Assembly: GCA_025355705.1 (NCBI GenBank)
Contig: JANXZD010000367.1
Coordinates: 1-6,672, forward strand
Length of the DNA: 6,672 bases
Origin: Bacteroidota bacterium
GTDB taxonomy: Bacteria > Bacteroidota > Ignavibacteria > UBA10030 > UBA8401
Direction: 5' to 3'
The notes beneath the pieces were generated by a model. The model saw nothing but the letters and a program-made list of their open reading frames with translations. It was not told where the DNA came from and searched no databases. Made by a program: the position numbers and the translations under genes. Position 1 is the first letter of the stretch. Each line of letters starts with the position of its first letter. Positions 1 to 4,887 of this stretch are shown piece by piece.

Positions 1-747
1 AAGCGTTTCGTGATCTTTTTTTAGATGAGAAAGAAGTTCAGTCGAATAAGATCCATTGAAAGATTCGATTGTTTGTGGCGTTGAAAGAAGGGATTGTGCT
101 TCAAAATATGCCGCGCGTTCATCTAAATGTTCGCTCGTAACAAGCAACGATGTAAGTTCACCATGTTCATTTTTTATTTTTTCAGGAAGAGACCACGAAC
201 GTGCATTGATTGAAATTGGAAGTGTTGATCGTAATACTGAACGGAGTTCGTTGATTCCATTTTTTTTGCTCGCAATTGTAGGGATTATTGGTATGCCAAG
301 GGATTTTGAGAGTTCATGTACGTCTATTTTTATACCATCTCGTTCCGCAACATCGATCATATTCAGCGCAATAACAACTGGGAATTGTTGATCAATGATC
401 TGGCTTAAAAGATATAGATTCCGCTCTAGATTACTTGCATCTATCACGCAAATTACCGCATCGGGAAGAGGCGTTCCAGAGATCTTGCCAAGCAGTACAT
501 CGGTTGCAATTTTTTCATCAGGTGAATTTGCTGAGAGTGAATATGTTCCCGGAAGATCTAATAAATTGATTTCATTCCCATCGTCAAAAAGGATTTTCCC
601 TTCTTTTTTCTCAACAGTAACTCCTGGGTAATTTCCCACCTTTTGACGTAATCCGGTGAGTGCATTGAACAATGTAGTTTTTCCGCAATTTGGATTGCCA
701 ATAATTACGATGTTCTTCAGTTTTATTTTGGGATGTTCATTTGTCAT
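1..747 (-). CDS. feoB: FeoB ferrous iron transporter, N-terminal G domain (partial, runs off left edge)
   Basis: Inner-membrane Fe(II) uptake protein. The window holds the first 249 codons, open to base 1, covering the cytosolic GTPase domain and part of the helical spacer. The membrane core lies outside. On the minus strand the G motifs are clear: P-loop GNPNCGKTT at residues 17-25, YPGVTVE (switch I, G2) at 40-46, DLPG (G3) at 64-67 and NMID (G4) at 129-132, with a G5-like TIAS at 157-160. The P-loop has Cys before GKT, where E. coli FeoB has Ser; this is a tolerated position. The ATG at 747 overlaps the upstream feoA stop as ATGA, with no SD visible, so translational coupling is likely. 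Gene order and motifs make the call very safe. Whether the rest of the protein is intact cannot be judged here. Confidence 0.97.
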   Translation of the reverse strand, partial: MTNEHPKIKLKNIVIIGNPNCGKTTLFNALTGLRQKVGNYPGVTVEKKEGKILFDDGNEINLLDLPGTYSLSANSPDEKIATDVLLGKISGTPLPDAVICVIDASNLERNLYLLSQIIDQQFPVVIALNMIDVAERDGIKIDVHELSKSLGIPIIPTIASKKNGINELRSVLRSTLPISINARSWSLPEKIKNEHGELTSLLVTSEHLDERAAYFEAQSLLSTPQTIESFNGSYSTELLSHLKKDHETL

Positions 748-983
748 TTATTTTTTGCAATAATAACCGATTCAGCTTCAACTTTTCGTATAGATAGGCG
801 ATATCCACGAATTTTAATTTCAATGGGATCACCGAGCGGTGCATATCGGATAAGTTCAATTGTTGTTCCTTTTAATAACCCAAGTTCCAACAATCGCATT
901 TTTAATTTTGGATTAGCCGTCGTAATGTTCTCAACAATGCCACATTCGCCGGGCTGTAATAAGTTAAGAGTGGTTTCGCTCAT
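744..983 (-). CDS. feoA: FeoA domain protein (canonical SH3-like)
   Basis: Small cytosolic SH3-like protein of 79 aa, the usual FeoA size, thought to assist or regulate FeoB. The fold signature is visible: an N-terminal LQPGECGIV strand, the RLLELGL motif near residues 30-36, then GTTIELIRYAPLGDPIEI and a C-terminal RGYRLSIRKVEAESV segment typical of FeoA. Its start overlaps the stop of the preceding feoA paralogue by one base (TAATG), and its own TGA overlaps the feoB ATG (ATGA), placing it firmly inside the fur-feo operon. No SD is seen before its ATG, which supports coupling. It is the more conventional of the two FeoA copies here. Confidence 0.95.
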   Translation of the reverse strand: MSETTLNLLQPGECGIVENITTANPKLKMRLLELGLLKGTTIELIRYAPLGDPIEIKIRGYRLSIRKVEAESVIIAKNK

Positions 984-1207
984 TATTCAAGCGCACTGAC
1001 AATGATTGTCTTTGCTACACTATGGTTTAATCCGATTCGCGTGTTGCATACTTCGCAGATTAATTGTGTCGATCCGTTTGTAACACAACGGACTGTAGCA
1101 TTTTCACAAAACCCTAATTCACGTAAACGATGACATGTTTCAGGGTGTGTATTGAGTTGTTGTATTCGAACTGTTGTTCCTGACAGAGTATGTGCTAATG
1201 TGTTCAT
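983..1207 (-). CDS. feoA: Cys-rich FeoA paralogue
   Basis: Second small FeoA-type protein, 74 aa from the preferred start. The FeoA core is recognisable from RLRELGF (residues 27-33) and the C-terminal TRIGLNHSVAKTIIV stretch. It carries five cysteines (25, 34, 41, 51, 54), the last two as CEVC, whereas the neighbouring FeoA has one. The start chosen is the ATG at 1207, because it overlaps the fur stop as ATGA, the same junction type as feoA/feoB. An in-frame ATG at 1222 would add five residues (MSKNK) and overlap fur by 19 bases; neither start has a clear SD. Role inferred: FeoB accessory protein. A metal- or redox-linked role for the cysteines is speculation. Confidence 0.88.
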   Translation of the reverse strand: MNTLAHTLSGTTVRIQQLNTHPETCHRLRELGFCENATVRCVTNGSTQLICEVCNTRIGLNHSVAKTIIVSALE

Positions 1208-1644
1208 TTTATTCTTTGACATTTTGAGCAGATTCCAAAAATTTGGAGAGTAGAAGTCTGTACTTTGAATAAATTTTCATCACTTACTTCTTTTTGTATC
1301 TTTTCGATCCGGTCGTTTACAAATTCAATAATATCACCGCATTCCAAACAAATTAAATGATGATGATGTGGACGGCCAAAAGCTTTTTCGTATCGGGAAT
1401 GATTTTCACCGAATCGATATTTTGATATTAGTCCGCAGTCTTGAAGTAAGTCGAGTGTGTTGTACACCGTTGCACGAGAAACTTTTTGGCCGCTGGTTTT
1501 TACTTGAAAAAAAAGTTCATCGGCATCAAAGTGTCCATCAAAATTCATTACCGCTTCCATAATAATAAATCGTTCCGGCGTAATCCTATAACTGCCCGAT
1601 TTTAAGTACTTTGTAAAGTTTTCTTTAGCTAATGCTATATCCAT
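1204..1644 (-). CDS. fur: Fur family ferric uptake regulator
   Basis: Metal-dependent dimeric repressor of 146 aa, the normal Fur length. An N-terminal winged helix spans about residues 8-85, with the recognition region SRATVYNTLDLL at 56-67. The C-terminal dimerisation and metal domain has HHHH at 93-96, CLEC at 99-102 and CSKC at 139-142, so both structural-zinc CxxC pairs are present. Candidate regulatory ligands H38, E86, H94, H96, E107 and E114 align with the E. coli Fur sites. Glu at 107, where B. subtilis PerR has Asp104, argues for Fur rather than PerR. It is the first gene of the feo operon; its TGA overlaps the next feoA ATG. A 25-bp perfect inverted repeat ends five bases before the ATG, so autoregulation is likely. 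Zur or another paralogue is less likely given the feo linkage. Confidence 0.95.
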   Translation of the reverse strand: MDIALAKENFTKYLKSGSYRITPERFIIMEAVMNFDGHFDADELFFQVKTSGQKVSRATVYNTLDLLQDCGLISKYRFGENHSRYEKAFGRPHHHHLICLECGDIIEFVNDRIEKIQKEVSDENLFKVQTSTLQIFGICSKCQRIK

Positions 1645-1648
1645 TAAT

Positions 1649-1673
1649 TTTATTTAGACTTAATCTAAATAAA
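1649..1673. promoter_or_regulatory. Putative Fur-box operator upstream of fur-feo
   Basis: A perfect inverted repeat with 10-bp arms, TTTATTTAGA (1649-1658) and TCTAAATAAA (1664-1673), around a 5-bp spacer CTTAA. Its core ATTTAGA-N5-TCTAAAT resembles the A/T-rich dyads bound by Fur/PerR-family proteins. It lies immediately before the fur ATG and overlaps a possible -10 element, a good position for repression by the encoded protein. The symmetry is seen; binding by Fur is inferred. Confidence 0.75.
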
Positions 1674-1700
1674 TATACATTATATTTTTACCTTGATCAA
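1672..1700 (-). promoter_or_regulatory. Possible sigma-70-type promoter of the fur-feo operon
   Basis: Read on the minus strand, TTGATC (1700-1695) is followed after 17 bases by TATATT (1677-1672). A TATAAT also sits at 1684-1679 but has a poor -35 partner. The TATATT overlaps the Fur-type inverted repeat, as expected of a repressible promoter. AT-rich sequence gives many chance matches, so the exact boxes are uncertain. Confidence 0.4.
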
Positions 1701-1705
1701 GAAAT

Positions 1706-1734
1706 ATTTGCGAAATTATCGAAATTTCGCAAAT
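1706..1734. repeat. 12-5-12 perfect inverted repeat in the divergent intergenic region
   Basis: Arms ATTTGCGAAATT (1706-1717) and AATTTCGCAAAT (1723-1734) flank the spacer ATCGA. The right half also contains the shorter palindrome CGAAATTTCG (1720-1729), and CGAAATT occurs as a direct repeat at 1711 and 1720. It lies between two divergent genes with no T tract, so an operator is more likely than a terminator. The protein that binds it is unknown. Confidence 0.7.
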
Positions 1735-1766
1735 TGGACTAAGATAGACCTGTATTGTCTAAACAT

Positions 1767-1793
1767 TGAATTTTCGTACAGAGCGAAAATTCA
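1767..1793. repeat. 10-7-10 perfect inverted repeat upstream of the SDR operon
   Basis: Arms TGAATTTTCG (1767-1776) and CGAAAATTCA (1784-1793) surround a 7-base centre. It directly abuts a TATATT at 1795-1800 that could be a -10 box for the plus-strand operon, and no convincing -35 is present there. This suggests a regulator-binding site at that promoter. Its half-sites resemble those of the repeat centred near 1720. Confidence 0.6.
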
Positions 1794-1794
1794 T

Positions 1795-1800
1795 TATATT
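1795..1800 (+). promoter_or_regulatory. Candidate -10 box for the SDR operon
   Basis: TATATT lies about 48 bases before the SDR ATG, directly after the 10-7-10 inverted repeat. No good -35 is found at the usual spacing; TTTCGT at 1772-1777 is a weak match at 17 bases. This fits an activator-dependent promoter, but the box could also be chance in AT-rich DNA. Confidence 0.3.
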
Positions 1801-1847
1801 AACAGATATGCAACAAATTTCATACCAACAAGTCCTAAAAGGAAACT

Positions 1848-2606
1848 ATGATTAGTCTTTTGAATCAAGTTGTTATAATCACTGGTGGTTCACGCGGAAT
1901 TGGAGCTGCAAGCGCTATTTTATTTGCAAAAGCAGGTGCTGATGTTGTAATCACCTATACCAAAAATGAGAAAGCTGCAAATTCTGTTATCGAAAGCGTG
2001 AAGAATGAAGGAAGAATTTGCATAGCAATTAAAGCTGATATTTCTAAACAAACGAATGCAAAAAAAGTTGTTCATCAATCTTTGAAAAAATTTGGTCGTA
2101 TTGATATTCTTGTGAACAACGCTGGAATTTGGACATATGGTAAAATAGGTTCTATGAGCGAAAAAGTGTGGAAAGAAACTATGCGGATTAATCTTGACGG
2201 AATGTTTTATTTGACCAATGCTGTTGTTCCCTATATGAAGAAACAACATCGTGGGAAAATTATTAATATTTCGAGCACGGCAGGTCAACGTGGTGAAGCA
2301 GAACATTCACATTATGCAGCGTCAAAAGGAGGGATGATTTCATTCACCAAAGCAATTGCAACAGAATTAGGTCAATTCAATATCAATGTAAATTCCGTTG
2401 CTCCTGGCTGGGTAGACACCGATCTAAATGATTCTGTTTTTTCTAACAAAGAATATAAGGAGCAAGAGCGAAAAAAAATCCCTATTCAACGGATTCCAAC
2501 TCCTGAAGATATTGCAGGACCAATCGTATTTCTAGCGTCAGATCTTGCGCGACACATTACCGGTGAAATTATGAATGTTAATGGCGGAAGTGTATTGGTT
2601 GGATGA
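1848..2606 (+). CDS. Short-chain dehydrogenase/reductase, FabG-like (classical SDR)
   Basis: NAD(P)(H)-dependent cytosolic oxidoreductase of 252 aa, a typical classical SDR length. Visible motifs are the Rossmann glycine motif TGGSRGIG (12-19), with Arg16 often linked to NADP(H) preference, then D64 before the adenine pocket, NNAG (90-93), N115, S143, and YAASK with Tyr156 and Lys160. N115-S143-Y156-K160 is the full catalytic tetrad. APGWVDTDL and the C-terminal NVNGG are FabG-like. The ATG is supported by AAAAGGA a few bases upstream. Its TGA overlaps the ATG of the next, broken gene (ATGA). The substrate cannot be read from sequence. It may be a 3-oxoacyl-ACP reductase, but many SDRs of this type act on other alcohols or ketones, so I give no gene symbol. 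Confidence 0.95.
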   Translation: MISLLNQVVIITGGSRGIGAASAILFAKAGADVVITYTKNEKAANSVIESVKNEGRICIAIKADISKQTNAKKVVHQSLKKFGRIDILVNNAGIWTYGKIGSMSEKVWKETMRINLDGMFYLTNAVVPYMKKQHRGKIINISSTAGQRGEAEHSHYAASKGGMISFTKAIATELGQFNINVNSVAPGWVDTDLNDSVFSNKEYKEQERKKIPIQRIPTPEDIAGPIVFLASDLARHITGEIMNVNGGSVLVG

Positions 2607-3066
2607 TAAAAGAGACTATACTCGAATTTTCAACTGAAATAGAGGCAACCACAAAAGAATTATTTGATTTTCACCTTAACTTCAACGATGTAACAATTGT
2701 TACCCCATTGATGATCAAGGTCAGATTTTTATTAGTGCAAAGGTAATAGAAATTGGCAGTATAATTATAGTTGAAGTAAAACAATTTGGACGTTGGATGC
2801 CATGGGAGATTGTGGTTGAAAAACACGAACCAAATTCTCTGATAGCTGATTATCAATCAGGGAAAGGTCCGTTCAAATCATGGAGACATGAACATATCTT
2901 TAAAGAACGTAATGGAAAAACTATTCTTACTGATCGAATATTCTAGCGGCTACCATTTGGAGTTTTGGGTATGACAATGGATATACTATTGATGAGATTT
3001 ATTCAACGCATAGTATTTGCATACCGACATAAAAAAACACGAGAGTACTTTAGACGAAATGATTGA
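2603..3066 (+). pseudogene. SRPBCC (START-like) family protein, frameshift plus internal stop
   Basis: Two reading frames together encode one SRPBCC (START/Bet v1-like ligand-binding) protein of about 154 aa. The first frame runs from the ATG at 2603 (overlapping the SDR stop) through an EFSTEIEATTKELFDFH segment to VTP. Continuity then moves to the next frame near 2703-2710 and gives QIFISAKVIEIGS, VKQFGRWMPWEIVVEKH, GKGPFKSWRHEHIF and LPFGVLGM...RHKKTREYF. Adding one C to the C4 run at 2703-2706 restores the frame. A TAG at 2944-2946 interrupts the second frame just before RLPFG, where relatives usually have Tyr. The natural stop is 3064-3066, overlapping the next gene. The family resemblance (COG4276-like, from memory) is convincing. 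Two independent lesions favour a true pseudogene, though sequencing error is possible. Confidence 0.85.
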
Positions 3067-3892
3067 ACACAAATCTCTTCGGTTCACTATTATTATCGTA
3101 ATTTGTATTTCGGTATTATTCGGAATTTTGAGTAATTTTAAGATACAGTACCAATTTTATCTATGGGAATTATTCGTTGATACAAAAATTATTGCGTTGA
3201 TGCTTTTGTTATTATTCCTGCACAAGAAGAACACGCTCCAGTATCTTAATATTAAACTTCTATTATCGAACTGGAATTTTAAAAAAAACATTGCATTTTT
3301 TTTCCTTCCATTGTTTTTTTATGCGACCTCTATTTTTGTTGGCTTACTATTTAAAGAAACTTCACTAAATAAACTTGATAACACTTCAACATTAATTCTC
3401 GCTACAATATTTGATATCCCTGCCATTTTTGTTTTTTCAATGACTTCAATACTGGTTGAAGAGATTTTTTTTCGAGGATTTATTCTCTCCACAATTTTGC
3501 AAAAACGTTCACTCACGAATTCAATTATTCTAACCAATTTATTATGGGTTGTGTATAGTGTCTCTGAAATAATTGGAATCGAAGAAATTAATGTAATAAA
3601 GTTTATTCTTCTCCTATTATTTTTCTTATCCGTCGGAATACTTTGTTCCGCAGTTACAGAACGATATAGATCAATTTGGTTCGGATATTCTCTGCGAGTA
3701 GGATTGATAACATTAACTCCAATTGTTATAACGACTTTATTGTCAGATTCAGATTCTTTTTTCACTACTGAGTCTCTAATCTTTAATGCTGAGGGGATGA
3801 TTGTTTCATTTATACTGCTTCTCAGTAGTTTTATTTTTTATCGGGCAGCTCAAAAAATTTTAGATCAACAGCAAGAAAAATTGCAAATATGA
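3059..3892 (+). CDS. CPBP-like (type II CAAX-prenyl protease-related) membrane protein, degenerate
   Basis: Polytopic inner-membrane protein of 277 aa with about eight hydrophobic segments, near residues 9-24, 43-55, 79-97, 112-133, 155-170, 181-200, 206-228 and 246-264. Residues 134-139 read EEIFFR followed by GF, the CPBP/Abi motif 1 (EExxxR). The expected motif 2 FxxxH appears as WVVYS (163-167), and the expected third-motif His region reads WFGYSLRVGLI, so both histidines seem replaced. Protease activity is therefore doubtful. The ATG at 3059 is chosen because it overlaps the end of the broken SRPBCC gene by eight bases. An in-frame TTG at 3017 would add 14 hydrophilic residues, but those codons overlap the SRPBCC coding sequence more deeply. 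It is the third gene of the SDR operon; function unknown. Confidence 0.8.
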   Translation: MIEHKSLRFTIIIVICISVLFGILSNFKIQYQFYLWELFVDTKIIALMLLLLFLHKKNTLQYLNIKLLLSNWNFKKNIAFFFLPLFFYATSIFVGLLFKETSLNKLDNTSTLILATIFDIPAIFVFSMTSILVEEIFFRGFILSTILQKRSLTNSIILTNLLWVVYSVSEIIGIEEINVIKFILLLLFFLSVGILCSAVTERYRSIWFGYSLRVGLITLTPIVITTLLSDSDSFFTTESLIFNAEGMIVSFILLLSSFIFYRAAQKILDQQQEKLQI

Positions 3893-3900
3893 AATTTTCC

Positions 3901-3931
3901 TTGACTATTTACCGAATTCAGGCAATATTTA
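3901..3931 (+). promoter_or_regulatory. Candidate sigma-70-type promoter of the Hc1 gene
   Basis: TTGACT at 3901-3906 is a five-of-six match to the -35 box. It is followed by AT-rich -10 candidates: AATATT at 17 bases, or TATTTA (3926-3931) at 19 bases. The position between the CPBP stop and the Hc1 start, and the separate terminator behind Hc1, support a dedicated promoter. The exact -10 is unclear. Confidence 0.45.
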
Positions 3932-3973
3932 ATAGTTAATCGATATATTTTTCAATCAAATAAAGGAGTAATG

Positions 3974-4186
3974 ATGAGTCGTTATACAGAACTCGTTGAA
4001 TTAGTTCAAACATTCGAGAAGGATTTCATCAAATTTTACGATAAAGGTAATAAATCTGCAGGAACACGTGTTCGTAAACATATGGCAGAATTAAAACGTA
4101 AAGCTCAAGATATTCGTATTGAGGTACAAGAGTTAAAAGGTACATCAGACGAAGGCGAAACACCTGAAACATCTGCAAATGTGTAA
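3974..4186 (+). CDS. Histone H1-like nucleoid protein, Hc1 family
   Basis: Small DNA-associated protein of 70 aa. The segment FEKDFIKFYDKGNKSAGTR followed by VRKHMAELKRKAQDIR matches the short Hc1 form I know from Bacteroidota, with its hallmark GNKxAGTRxRK and alternating basic helix. The N-terminal two thirds are Lys/Arg-rich and helical; the last 15 or so residues are acidic (SDEGETPET). Two ATGs are adjacent: AAGGAG at 3963-3968 lies five bases before the ATG at 3974 but only two before the one at 3971, so I take the second. It is monocistronic, with its own promoter candidate and a strong terminator behind. Likely role: nucleoid compaction or DNA binding, inferred from family. Confidence 0.9.
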   Translation: MSRYTELVELVQTFEKDFIKFYDKGNKSAGTRVRKHMAELKRKAQDIRIEVQELKGTSDEGETPETSANV

Positions 4187-4206
4187 ATAAACATCATATT
4201 TTTACT

Positions 4207-4234
4207 AAAACCGACAATCGATGTCGGTTTTTTT
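4207..4234 (+). terminator. Rho-independent terminator after Hc1
   Basis: A perfect 10-bp stem, AAAACCGACA (4207-4216) with TGTCGGTTTT (4222-4231), has a five-base ATCGA loop and a seven-T run (4228-4234). It sits about 20 bases after the Hc1 stop and separates Hc1 from the sigma-factor operon. Confidence 0.93.
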
Positions 4235-4240
4235 ATTTCC

Positions 4241-4268
4241 GGAACAATTTGTAAGAATCACCGTCTAA
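4241..4268 (+). promoter_or_regulatory. Putative ECF-sigma-dependent promoter of the sigma/anti-sigma operon
   Basis: GGAACAA (4241-4247) and GTCTAA (4263-4268) are separated by 15 bases, matching the RpoE-type ECF pattern of GGAAC at -35 and a TCTAA-like -10. It lies directly after the Hc1 terminator and about 18 bases before the sigma ATG, so transcription would begin very close to the start codon. This suggests the encoded sigma activates its own operon. The motif match is seen; recognition by this sigma is inferred. Confidence 0.65.
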
Positions 4269-4286
4269 TACAATAAAAAATCCTCA

Positions 4287-4886
4287 ATGGCAAATCCCGC
4301 AGTCATTAATATCATAAACGCAAATATTCCTCATCAACAGAAAAGTGATGATTCTCTCATTATACTCTTCCAAAATGGAGAACGTGATGTTTTTCGTTTT
4401 TTAGTAGAACGATATCAGGAAAAGGTTCGGAACATAGTCTTTTCCATTTTTAACGACTCTGATCTCGTTGACGATATTTCTCAAGAGGTTTTTATTAAAG
4501 TTTTTCAGGCTCTCCAAAACTTTCGCTTTGAATCGTCGTTTTATACATGGATATACAGAATAACAGTGAATAAATGCAGAGATGAATTGAGGAAGAAAAA
4601 AGTTAAAAGATTTTTCTCATTTGCAAGTTTTGAAAAAACAACTAACCTGAAAATTGAGAATATGGCGACAACAACCTTCGATGACGAGAACATGATGGGA
4701 GTGATTGAAGAAACGTTGAAGAAGTTACCTGAGAAATTTCGAATGCCGATCATATTGAAAGATATTGATGGATTATCCTACGATGAGATTGCAGAAGTAT
4801 TGGATTGTCAAGTGGGAACCGTAAAATCACGGTTATCTCGCGGACGATCAATGTTAAAGGAATTATTGATGCCGATATTGGTATAA
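4287..4886 (+). CDS. ECF-type RNA polymerase sigma factor (sigma-70 family)
   Basis: Alternative sigma factor of 199 aa. Region 2 spans about residues 40-104 (ERYQEKVRNIVFSIF, then DLVDDISQEVFIKVFQAL and FRFESSFYTWIYRITVNKCRDELRKKK). Region 4 spans about 139-194 (LKKLPEKFRMPIILKDIDG, then a helix-turn-helix LSYDEIAEVLDCQVGTVKSRL). There is no region 3, as expected for ECF. The 25-residue N-terminal lead is not conserved in general. The ATG at 4287 is the only reasonable start, since an in-frame TAA lies at 4266-4268; no SD is present, and the predicted leader is short. Its stop is one base before the anti-sigma ATG (TAAGATG), so the pair is coupled. An RpoE-like promoter lies upstream. Confidence 0.95.
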   Translation: MANPAVINIINANIPHQQKSDDSLIILFQNGERDVFRFLVERYQEKVRNIVFSIFNDSDLVDDISQEVFIKVFQALQNFRFESSFYTWIYRITVNKCRDELRKKKVKRFFSFASFEKTTNLKIENMATTTFDDENMMGVIEETLKKLPEKFRMPIILKDIDGLSYDEIAEVLDCQVGTVKSRLSRGRSMLKELLMPILV

Positions 4887-4887
4887 G

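Noticed and set aside
56..631. Two plus-strand open frames (56-391 and 395-631)
   Set aside because: They lie opposite feoB, whose G motifs are unmistakable, and their translations are Ser/Ile-rich with no domain features.
733..999. Plus-strand open frame opposite feoA
   Set aside because: It is antisense to a clear FeoA gene and has no recognisable motif or SD.
1204..1644. Peroxide sensor PerR instead of Fur
   Set aside because: The residue matching PerR Asp104 is Glu107 here, and the gene heads a feo operon; both favour Fur.
1692..1701. Palindrome CTTGATCAAG as an FNR/CRP site
   Set aside because: The TTGAT and ATCAA halves lack the four-base gap of an FNR/CRP site, so it was not called; a 10-bp palindrome can occur by chance, and it overlaps the fur -35 candidate.
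1767..1793. Inverted repeat as a transcription terminator
   Set aside because: No upstream gene reads into it from the left on the plus strand, and no T tract follows on either strand; an operator is more plausible.
2671..2856. Minus-strand open frame of 61 codons
   Set aside because: It lies opposite the broken SRPBCC gene; its existence reflects the low coding constraint of the reverse strand, and the plus-strand homology explains the region.
2603..3066. CRISPR, tRNA or other non-coding RNA explanation for the apparent 400-base gap after the SDR
   Set aside because: The two-frame SRPBCC reading explains almost every base of the gap; no repeat-spacer pattern or cloverleaf was seen.
3319..3765. 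Minus-strand open frame of 148 codons
   Set aside because: It lies opposite the CPBP membrane protein, whose membrane segments and EExxxR motif are convincing; the antisense product has no recognisable features.
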